This document shows, piece by piece, positions 57,738-64,000 of a stretch of 64,000 bases of DNA (position 1 is the first letter of the stretch; each line of letters begins with the position of its first letter). The notes under the pieces were generated by a model. The model saw nothing but the letters and a program-made list of their open reading frames with translations, had not been told where the DNA came from and did no database searches. The DNA is from Arthrobacter koreensis (GTDB taxonomy: Bacteria; Actinomycetota; Actinomycetes; Actinomycetales; Micrococcaceae): NCBI RefSeq assembly GCF_009193255.1, contig NZ_WACG01000005.1, positions 62,001 through 126,000 on the forward strand, given 5' to 3'. A program made the translations under genes and the position numbers.

Positions 57738-57753
57738 TGTAACACTCATCACA
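57738..57753. promoter_or_regulatory. CRP/GlxR-like site upstream of livK
   Basis: TGTAACACTCATCACA matches the site before livH at 13 of 16 positions and the TGTGA-N6-TCACA consensus with one change. It lies 118 nt upstream of the ATG. Confidence 0.5.
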
Positions 57754-57810
57754 CTCGTGGCCGGCATGTTGCACGATGCTCAAACGCGTGGTTTAAGATA
57801 GTTCACTTTG

Positions 57811-57883
57811 TACCCCAGGTGGGACTCGAACCCACAACACAAGGATTTTAAGTCCTCTGCCTCTGCCATTGGGCTACTGGGGC
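57811..57883 (-). tRNA. tRNA with anticodon UAA (tRNA-Leu by anticodon) but a short variable loop
   Basis: A 73-nt cloverleaf folds completely: acceptor GCCCCAG/CTGGGGT (first pair G.U), D stem GCC/GGC, anticodon stem GAGGA/TCCTT with loop CTTAAAA (anticodon TAA), variable region GTGTT (5 nt), T arm GTGGG-TTCGAGT-CCCAC and discriminator A73. CCA is not encoded (next bases are CAA). The anticodon reads UUA, but bacterial leucine tRNAs normally have a long type-II variable arm, which is absent. The amino acid is therefore uncertain. Confidence 0.85.
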
Positions 57884-58000
57884 GCCCGCACGCCAGGTTC
57901 CCGGCCGCGTGCCGGGCCCAGGCGCATAAACCAGCCTACTTTAGCCCCGCTGGAGCACAGAAACCGTCCCCTTCCAAGCGGTTGCACTCTGCTTAACCGC

Positions 58001-58040
58001 CAGCGGCGGCCGCCCGGATCGCTCCGGTCGGCCGCCGCTG
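58001..58040 (-). terminator. Terminator-like hairpin after the NDH-2 gene
   Basis: A 12-bp perfect stem (58001-58012 with 58029-58040) with an inner 5-bp stem CCGGA/TCCGG, 19 nt beyond the stop of the minus-strand NDH-2 gene. Confidence 0.7.
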
Positions 58041-58059
58041 TATGGCAGTTTCGCTGGTG

Positions 58060-59442
58060 TTACTTGGCTGCGGGCTTCTTGGCCGGCGTCGCCGCCTCCA
58101 CGAATGCCTTGCGAGGGTTCTTCAGGTTCAGCAGCTGGGTGAAGTCGCGGCCCCAGACGAAGTTGGATACCCATCCGGAGACAACGCGGAACTTCCGCTC
58201 GAACATCGGCATGGCCATGCCGTGGTAGCCGCGGTGCGCCAGCCAGGCCGGGAGGCCCTTCATGCCGAAGCCCATGATGTTGGCGACGCCCTTGTACTGG
58301 CCCATGCCTGCGACTGCGCCGAGGTTCTTGTGGCGGTATTCAACAACCTGGCCCTCGCCGTAGCGGTCGGCAAGCAGGTTCTTGGCCAGGCGCTTCGCCT
58401 GGCGAACCGCATGCTGCGCGTTCGGAACGCAGAAGCCGCCTACACCGCCGCCGGTGAGGTCCGGAACAGCGGAAACGTCGCCGGCTGCCCAGGCGCCTTC
58501 CAGGGGTCCGTCGTCGCCAGTGATCCGCAGTTCGGCGTTGGCGCGGACGCGGCCGCGGTCGTCGATCGGGAAATCGGTGGCGCGGACCATCGGGTTGGCC
58601 TGTACGCCGGCCGTCCAGATGAGGGTGTCTGCTTCGAATTCACCGGCCGGGGACTTGTCCGCCATGTTGATGAGCTTCAGCAGGCCGCCTTCGGCACTGG
58701 CCAGCGAGGTGTTGAGCAGTACTTCGATGCCTCGCTCACGCATCGAGGAGACAACCCATTCGGCCTGGTCCGGCTTGACCTCGGGCATGACCCGGCCCAT
58801 GGCCTCGATCATGACGAAGCGCAGGTCTTCACGCTTGAGGCGGTTGTTCTCGCGAACGGCTCCGCGTGCCATGTCTTCGATTTCGGTGATGGTCTCGATG
58901 CCTGCGAAGCCACCGCCGACGACGACGAAGGTCAGTGCGCGGGCGCGGGCCGCCTGGTCGGTCATCAGGGAAGCGGTTTCGATGCGTTCGAGCACCTTGT
59001 TCCGCATTTCGACGGCTTCTTCGATGGTCTTCATGCCGATGCCGGCCTCGGCGAGGCCCGGGATCGGGAAGGTGCGCGTCACGGAACCGGCAGCCATGAC
59101 GACGTCGCGGTAGCTGAGTTCGAACGGAGCGCCGCCGTCGGCGGGCTCAACCGTTGCGGTGTGCGTGGCGTGGTTGATGGCCACGACCTTGCCGGAGATC
59201 AGCTCGGTGTCCTTGAGGTGCATGCGGTGGGAAACAACCGCGTTGCGCGCATTGATGGTGCCCGCAGCAACCTCGGGAAGGAAGGGCTGGTAGGTCATGT
59301 ACGGCAGCGGATCCACTACCGTGACGATCCCGCCGTTGGCCTTGACCTTCTTTTGGAGGTTCTTGGCTACGTACAGACCGACGTAGCCACCGCCAACCAC
59401 CAGAACGCGGGGACGATCAGAAAATTGTGTTTGCGATGCCAT
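58060..59442 (-). CDS. ndh: Type II NADH dehydrogenase (NDH-2)
   Basis: 460 residues from ATG 59442, with AGGA 8 nt upstream; ATG 59451 and 59487 are alternatives. The N-terminal FAD motif VLVVGGGYVGLYVAKNLQKK and the NAD motif FVVVGGGFAGIETITEIED are clear, as are the AAGDVSAVPD segment and the C-terminal membrane-binding amphipathic region (GFGMKGLPAWLAHRGYH). It passes electrons from NADH to menaquinone without pumping protons. A ~25-residue Ala/Lys-rich tail follows. Confidence 0.93.
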   Translation of the reverse strand: MASQTQFSDRPRVLVVGGGYVGLYVAKNLQKKVKANGGIVTVVDPLPYMTYQPFLPEVAAGTINARNAVVSHRMHLKDTELISGKVVAINHATHTATVEPADGGAPFELSYRDVVMAAGSVTRTFPIPGLAEAGIGMKTIEEAVEMRNKVLERIETASLMTDQAARARALTFVVVGGGFAGIETITEIEDMARGAVRENNRLKREDLRFVMIEAMGRVMPEVKPDQAEWVVSSMRERGIEVLLNTSLASAEGGLLKLINMADKSPAGEFEADTLIWTAGVQANPMVRATDFPIDDRGRVRANAELRITGDDGPLEGAWAAGDVSAVPDLTGGGVGGFCVPNAQHAVRQAKRLAKNLLADRYGEGQVVEYRHKNLGAVAGMGQYKGVANIMGFGMKGLPAWLAHRGYHGMAMPMFERKFRVVSGWVSNFVWGRDFTQLLNLKNPRKAFVEAATPAKKPAAK

Positions 59443-59539
59443 GGGCAACATCCTACCCGACTTGTGAAAGTCTTCACTAAGTCGCACGAATAGATTTCCT
59501 TACCTTTCAACGCAGCCGTTTACGGCCTTCACTGACGCG

Positions 59540-59607
59540 GCGCCGGGAGCGCCGCCGCCGTGCCGCTAGCGCTGCGCCGGGAGCGCCGCCGCCGTGCCGC
59601 TAGCGCT
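59540..59607. repeat. 34-bp tandem duplication at the end of the subtilase gene
   Basis: 59540-59573 and 59574-59607 are identical copies (GCGCCGGGAGCGCCGCCGCC...). The second copy contains the subtilase stop codon and last codons, so the first is a non-coding duplicate just downstream. Confidence 0.9.
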
Positions 59608-61060
59608 GCGAAGCAGGGGTCGCCGGGTGGTCAAGGTCATCTTCCCGGGCCTCGTTCTCCGCCGCCGGTCCAGCGTCCGGTGTCCCGGCGCGCCCGGAGC
59701 GTTTCACCCGGAGGACGGCGACCGCGCCACCGGCACCCACCAGAAGAATCAGGCCGCCGAAACCGAGGACCAGGCCTGCGGGCAGCGGGTCGTTCCCCGC
59801 CCGGGGGTCCGCTGCCTCGGGGACCTTTGGTTCCGGAATATCCGGCAGGCTCTGGCCCGGTGCCGGCGCAGGGGCTTCCGCGGCCGGTGCTTCGCCGCGT
59901 CGGTGGATGCGGATCCACTCTTCGATCGTCCCCAGCGGGTTGCCCGCCACAGCCGGTACGTCCGCGTTGAGCGCGGCGGCTGCGTCTACGATTCCGTACC
60001 CGTACAGCGTGTCCCGGCCGGGAGCCCCGCTGTCCTTGGCGGTAGTAATGATGCGGTTGATTACCTGCGCGGCGGTGAGCTCCGGGTAGGCGGAGCGGAT
60101 CAGGGCGGCAACACCGGATACCAGCGGTGCAGCGGCTGAGGTGCCGGACCACTCGGCATACCGTGAAGGCCCGCCGGGCAGTCCGCCCACAAGATTCTCC
60201 GCCGGTGCGGCTACGCCAATGCTGATGCCTTCGGAGGACGAATCCCAGCTGGCCCGTCCCTGCCGGTCAAGTCCGGCAACCGTGAGGACACCCGGAATGG
60301 TTGCGGGCGCGCCGACCTGGGTCATGCCGATGCCGCGGTTTCCGGCAGCCGCCACAATGACGACGTCGTTTTGCTCGGCGTAAAGGAAGGCCTCGTCCCA
60401 GCTCTCCGGCCATGAGGTCGACGACGACCCCAGGGACATGTTGATGACCTTCGCGCCGCTGTCCACGGCCCAGCGGACGGCGTTCGGCAGCTGATCGTCA
60501 ATCGGAATGCCGCCGGGGTTGGAACCGCCAATCCAGGCGGACACGGAGAGGACTTCCGCTTTGGGAGCCACTCCCATGATGCCGTCCGGCCCATTTCCGG
60601 GACCTGAATATTCCTCGGCCTCTTTGTCCTTGTCCTTTTCCTTGTCTTCTTCCTTGTCGCCGCCTTTGTCGGCCTCCGCGGTGTGCCCGCGGCCGGCCAG
60701 GAGGGTGGCAACCAGGGTGCCGTGCTCGGGATTGACTCCCAGGCCCCGCGCGCCGGCAGGATCACCGGCACCGGAGACGTCCGCTCCCCCGGTGACCGCG
60801 CCGGCGAGGTCGGGATGGCTGGTGTCGATTCCGGTGTCGATGACCGCTACCTTGACGCCTTCGCCCTGCGACGTCTTCCAGGCTTCGGTGATTCCATAGT
60901 CGGCGAGCCAATACTGCTTGTCCCGCCACTCGTCCGCATGTGCGGCCTGCGGAAGGGCGAGCTGGAAGAGGATCACCGCGGTAAGGGAGAAGGCCCCTGC
61001 ACCGGCAGCACGCTTGAATGCGGCGCCCGGAGTCCGGCGCCGTCCTGTTTTCCCGCTCAC
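59600..61060 (-). CDS. Mycosin-like S8 subtilisin-type serine protease, membrane-anchored
   Basis: 486 residues. A signal peptide (to ~residue 42, LALPQAAHA) precedes a subtilisin domain with catalytic Asp75 (VAVIDTGID), His113 (NPEHGTLVATL) and Ser308 (WSGTSAAAPLVSG). Between His and the core is an unusually charged insert at residues ~128-150 (DKGGDKEEDKEKDKDKEAEE). A Pro/Ala-rich linker, one helix (GLVLGFGGLILLVGAGGAVAV) and a cytosolic tail complete a mycosin (MycP) topology. No type VII secretion genes are visible here. The GTG overlaps the ppx stop by 4 nt. Confidence 0.92.
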   Translation of the reverse strand: MSGKTGRRRTPGAAFKRAAGAGAFSLTAVILFQLALPQAAHADEWRDKQYWLADYGITEAWKTSQGEGVKVAVIDTGIDTSHPDLAGAVTGGADVSGAGDPAGARGLGVNPEHGTLVATLLAGRGHTAEADKGGDKEEDKEKDKDKEAEEYSGPGNGPDGIMGVAPKAEVLSVSAWIGGSNPGGIPIDDQLPNAVRWAVDSGAKVINMSLGSSSTSWPESWDEAFLYAEQNDVVIVAAAGNRGIGMTQVGAPATIPGVLTVAGLDRQGRASWDSSSEGISIGVAAPAENLVGGLPGGPSRYAEWSGTSAAAPLVSGVAALIRSAYPELTAAQVINRIITTAKDSGAPGRDTLYGYGIVDAAAALNADVPAVAGNPLGTIEEWIRIHRRGEAPAAEAPAPAPGQSLPDIPEPKVPEAADPRAGNDPLPAGLVLGFGGLILLVGAGGAVAVLRVKRSGRAGTPDAGPAAENEAREDDLDHPATPASQR

Positions 61061-62718
61061 CGCACCGCGCTCCGGGCTATGCCGTCAAGGATGTCGTGCT
61101 CCGAGGTGATCGCGGAGTCCACGCGGCCGTCAGTCAGTTCTTCCATCCGGTCCACGATCGTCTGCCAGATCAGCGCGCCGGCACCGATAACATCCACCCG
61201 CCCCGGGTGCATGTACGGCAGGGCTTCGCGTTCGGCACGGCTGAGGTGCAGCAGTGAGGAGGCTGCCTGTTCCACGGCCTGGCTGCTGAGCTCCGTGCCG
61301 TGGATTGCTTCCGGGGAATACTCCGGCAGCCTCAGGGCATGCGCGGTCACCGTGGTGACGGTTCCCGCTACGCCGATGAGCCGGTCTGCCGTGGCCAGGG
61401 GCACGGTTTGGAGGACCTGGGCGATCATGTCCAGGACGTCGCCGCGCGCCAGGGCGATCTCCGCTTCGGTGGGCGGGTCGGACACGAGGTGGCGTTCGGT
61501 GAACCGGACGCAGCCCATGTCCGTGCTCTTGGCGGCGAGCACCTTCCCGTTCACGCCCAGCACAAATTCGGTGGAGCCGCCGCCCAGATCGACGACGACG
61601 GTGCGGACTCCTGATTCTCCGGCCAGCACGCTTGCGGCTCCGGCGAAGGACAGGGCTGCTTCTTCGTCACCTGAGATGACTTCGGGTTCAACGCCCAGCC
61701 GGGCGCGGATGCCGTCGGTGAATTCAGTCCGGTTCTCGGCGTCGCGGGTGGCCGAAGTAGCTACGAAGCGGACTTTCTGCGCACCGTGCTCGCGGATCAG
61801 CGCGGCGTATTCGTCTGCGGCTGCGAAGGTGCGTTCAAGTGCGGCGTCGGAGAGGCGTCCGGTGGCGTCAACGCCTTCCCCGAGGCGGACAATGCGCATC
61901 AGGCGCACGACGTCGGTGAGCCGGGTAACACCGTTCTCTGTCCGTGCGTCGGCGATCAGGAGGCGGATCGAGTTGGTGCCGCAGTCCACGGCCGCTACCC
62001 GGGTGGCACCGCTTGGCGAACCTGCTTCTTCCGGGTTTTCCATGCTGTCCTCCTGTTCACCCGCGGCTTCCCGTTCAGCCTGCAGGGCGGCACGCCGGGC
62101 TGCCCGCTTCCGGTCAAGTTCCTGGGCGGAGAGGCCCTGGGTCTTGGTGTGGCGGCTCAGGTCCCGCGACGGTGCAGGGCTGCTGGTGTCCCAGGCGCCA
62201 ACGCAATAGCAGCGGTCCCGGGTCCACCATTCGGAGATGGCGTCGAGCGCCTCATCACCCAGCGGGTTGACTCCCGGCCCTGCGGCCAGCGAGTGTCCCA
62301 CGAGAACGTGCAGGCACTTCACGCGTGTGGGCATGCCGCCGGCGGAGACGCCGTCGATCTCCGGGACCGGCCCCGTTCCGGTCCGTTCGCCGATCTCGCT
62401 GCGGACTTCCAGGTAAGCCTCGTGTGCCTGGCGGTACCGTTCGGCAAGTTCCGGGTCCTGTTCAAGCCGCTCGGTCATTTCCGTCATGAGGCCTGCGGCC
62501 TCGAGCCGGGAAACCGCCGCGGTGATGACCGGATGGGTCAGGTAGTACGTGGTGGGGAAGGGAATTCCGTTGCTCAGGCGCGGGGCGGTGGTAGCCACCA
62601 GCGGGTTCCCGCAGACGCAGCGGGCCCCGATTTCGACGACGTCGCGGACCGGACGTCCAAGCTGACGGCTCAGGGTCTCCAGGTCTTCCCGGGTCGGTGT
62701 GAGCTGCTCTGGGGTCAT
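61057..62718 (-). CDS. Fusion of DUF501 protein and Ppx/GppA exopolyphosphatase
   Basis: 553 residues from ATG 62718 (GGAAGGA upstream; a TTG at 62772 is possible). Residues ~1-165 are the actinobacterial DUF501 domain (LGRPVRDVVEIGARCVCGNP, GMPTRVKCLHVLVGHSLAAG, NPLGDEALDAISEWW). A charged linker leads to a complete Ppx/GppA phosphatase: VAAVDCGTNSIRLLIAD, FVATSATRDAENR, ISGDEEAALSFAGA, VVVDLGGGSTEFVLG, GVAGTVTTVTAHAL. The two parts are usually separate adjacent genes in the eno-divIC-DUF501-ppx order seen here. An internal ATG (62043) with its own strong ribosome-binding site suggests Ppx alone (328 residues) is also made. Confidence 0.9.
   Translation of the reverse strand: MTPEQLTPTREDLETLSRQLGRPVRDVVEIGARCVCGNPLVATTAPRLSNGIPFPTTYYLTHPVITAAVSRLEAAGLMTEMTERLEQDPELAERYRQAHEAYLEVRSEIGERTGTGPVPEIDGVSAGGMPTRVKCLHVLVGHSLAAGPGVNPLGDEALDAISEWWTRDRCYCVGAWDTSSPAPSRDLSRHTKTQGLSAQELDRKRAARRAALQAEREAAGEQEDSMENPEEAGSPSGATRVAAVDCGTNSIRLLIADARTENGVTRLTDVVRLMRIVRLGEGVDATGRLSDAALERTFAAADEYAALIREHGAQKVRFVATSATRDAENRTEFTDGIRARLGVEPEVISGDEEAALSFAGAASVLAGESGVRTVVVDLGGGSTEFVLGVNGKVLAAKSTDMGCVRFTERHLVSDPPTEAEIALARGDVLDMIAQVLQTVPLATADRLIGVAGTVTTVTAHALRLPEYSPEAIHGTELSSQAVEQAASSLLHLSRAEREALPYMHPGRVDVIGAGALIWQTIVDRMEELTDGRVDSAITSEHDILDGIARSAVR
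62041..62054 (-). promoter_or_regulatory. Internal ribosome-binding site and start for Ppx
   Basis: On the minus strand AGGAGG-ACAGC-ATG sits in frame inside the fusion gene, exactly at the boundary before the phosphatase domain (MENPEEAGSPSG). Confidence 0.7.
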
Positions 62719-62802
62719 GCCGGAAGGTCCTTCCTGGGGGTCCGCACCGGACCCAAAATGATGATGTTCCAATGCACCAGCCTACTGTGCCCGGCGGACG
62801 GG

Positions 62803-63603
62803 TCAGGGCGCGGTGGCGGAGCGGACCACCGAATCCCAGAGGGCGTCAACCCACTGAAGGTCCTGCGGAGCCTGCGCTGCCGCCTCTTCAACGTCCTCCA
62901 CGCTGTGCTCGCCCTTGACGAGGTAGCGCGTCTCCCCTGGCATCACCAGGAAGATGCGTTCCCGGGCCTGTGCCTTGATGAAGGCGGGGTCTTCCCAGCG
63001 GGACAGCGCTTCCTGCAGTTCCTCTCCGGTCTCCTGCTCGCGGGCGATTTCAGCCTCCAGCGCCGCGATCTCCGAACGCTGCTGCAGGAAGGTACGGACC
63101 GACGGCGCCAGCAGCACGGTGATGACGACCATGACGATGCCCAGCGCCAGCAGCCGCCCGGAAAAGGACTTCGCGGGGACCGGCTTCAGGGTAGGTTCGT
63201 CCCGGGTCAACGCGGGTGTGGTGTCGGCGGCGGGCACGTCCCGGCGGATTTCCGCAGCCAGTTCCTGGCGTGCGGCAGCGCGGGCCTCCGATGGATTCGC
63301 GGGCTTGGTCTTTGCCGCTTTTGCCGGTTTGCCGGGCCGGGAGGGCTTGGGCTGGGAGGGCTTGGGCTGGGAAGGTTTGCGTCCGGAAGCGCCGGCGGCT
63401 TCAGCCCGGTTGCCGGCTGTGCCGGTCTTCAGCGGGCGTGCCGCGGAGGGTGCAGTCCCCTGGACCTCTTCTGTCCGGTTTTCCTTTGCCTGCGCGGGTT
63501 TCGGGGAACCGGCGGCGCGCTGGCCTCCCAAGGAACCGGAGCGCCGCGGAGCTGCGCCGGACTGGCCGGCGGGCCTGGGTACCTTCGGGCGTCGGGTGGA
63601 CAT
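62803..63603 (-). CDS. FtsB/DivIC-type septum formation initiator
   Basis: 266 residues, type II membrane topology. The first ~145 residues are basic and disordered with a KPSQPKPSQPKPSRPGK repeat. A single helix (LLALGIVMVVITVLLAPSV) is followed by a coiled coil (QQRSEIAALEAEIAREQETG) and the DivIC/FtsB signature RWEDPAFIKAQARERIFLVM with PGETRYLV. It should act in the divisome with FtsL and FtsQ. The position between eno and DUF501-ppx is the conserved actinobacterial context. Confidence 0.92.
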   Translation of the reverse strand: MSTRRPKVPRPAGQSGAAPRRSGSLGGQRAAGSPKPAQAKENRTEEVQGTAPSAARPLKTGTAGNRAEAAGASGRKPSQPKPSQPKPSRPGKPAKAAKTKPANPSEARAAARQELAAEIRRDVPAADTTPALTRDEPTLKPVPAKSFSGRLLALGIVMVVITVLLAPSVRTFLQQRSEIAALEAEIAREQETGEELQEALSRWEDPAFIKAQARERIFLVMPGETRYLVKGEHSVEDVEEAAAQAPQDLQWVDALWDSVVRSATAP

Positions 63604-63742
63604 GCTGCTCCTGTCGTGTGCGGGCTTTTCCGAATTCCTGCCTGCCGGCGGGGCCCTCAGTCCCGGTAAAAGTCAGTCCCGGCAAGGGCCTGTCCCGGCA
63701 AGGACCAGTGCAGCGAAGGACCATACAGGCCCGAAAACAGCA

Positions 63743-63778
63743 CCGGTGGGCACCCCCACTATCGAGGGTACCCACCGG
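63743..63778 (-). terminator. eno terminator
   Basis: A stem of CCGGTGGG plus ACCC (63743-63755) pairing with 63766-63778 around one C/A mismatch, 10-nt loop. On the minus strand a TTTT lies shortly after it. Upstream, three copies of a TCCCGG(C/T)AA motif lie at 63661-63705. Confidence 0.7.
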
Positions 63779-63789
63779 AGGCGGTGTTG

Positions 63790-64000
<211 letters not shown>

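Noticed and set aside
58042-59493. A 483-residue open frame antisense to ndh
   Set aside because: A shadow of the NDH-2 gene; no domain and no start signals.
61057-62772. Split of DUF501-Ppx by a frameshift
   Set aside because: The frame is continuous and both domains are intact in one frame, so a fusion with internal start is the better reading unless the sequence is in error.
61786-63669. A 627-residue plus-strand frame antisense to DUF501-ppx and divIC
   Set aside because: The minus-strand genes are unambiguous; this frame has Cys/Gly/Pro-rich shadow composition.

Overview
The window is chromosomal DNA of a high-G+C actinobacterium, most likely a member of the Micrococcaceae (Arthrobacter sensu lato). 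The evidence is the mycothiol S-conjugate amidase (Mca), a WhiB2-type regulator, a FemX-type interpeptide-bridge enzyme, an actinobacterial protein O-mannosyltransferase next to rsmI, several families confined to Actinobacteria (DUF3499, DUF5719, DUF4245, DUF4307, DUF501, TIGR03089), abundant GTG/TTG starts and many apparently leaderless promoters. There is no insertion sequence, prophage, rRNA operon or CRISPR array. It reads as core genome with one strange intergenic repeat array.

Layout. 1-11.0 kb: end of a TgpA-type transglutaminase, succinate-semialdehyde dehydrogenase, the divergent rsmI/PMT pair, a long-chain acyl-CoA ligase, a DUF1461 membrane protein, and a SpoIIM/RDD membrane pair. 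11.0-21.1 kb: ahcY, Trm112, DUF3499, a degenerate metallopeptidase, DUF5719, a giant GT2 glycosyltransferase, whiB2, TIGR03089 and GtrA; this is the actinobacterial cell-envelope/WhiB2 neighbourhood. 21.3-26.0 kb: purK-purE-LCP ligase-manA. 26.0-32.2 kb: FemX, TspO, glpX, DUF4245, beta-carbonic anhydrase, fumC. 32.3-33.4 kb: no convincing gene, but a compound repeat array (three ~290-bp supermodules built from ~51-bp hairpin-bearing units). 33.4-36.0 kb: TetR repressor with an obvious operator and an overlapping DHA2 multidrug transporter. 36.0-50.5 kb: NUDIX, A24 peptidase, PhoH, YoaK, UppS, TrhA, DUF255, Mca, DUF4307, greA with a structured leader, rhomboid, ilvA, AI-2E-type permease, aldose epimerase and GAF-ANTAR. 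50.6-57.6 kb: Bax-inhibitor-1 protein and a complete branched-chain amino-acid ABC transporter (LivHMGF plus a convergent LivK lipoprotein) with matching CRP/GlxR-like sites in front of both transcription units. 57.8-64.0 kb: an unusual short-variable-loop tRNA with anticodon UAA, NDH-2, a mycosin-like subtilase, a DUF501-Ppx fusion, DivIC/FtsB and the end of enolase.

Several neighbourhoods work together: envelope building (PMT, GT2, LCP, FemX, UppS, manA), redox and thiol protection (Mca, NDH-2), purine synthesis, and division/polyphosphate (eno-divIC-DUF501-ppx). The most unexplained element is the repeat array at 32.39-33.37 kb. The next most interesting items are the type-I tRNA(UAA), the 16-bp palindrome upstream of whiB2, the LivH permease with a secreted N-terminal domain, and the DUF501-Ppx fusion that keeps an internal ribosome-binding site.
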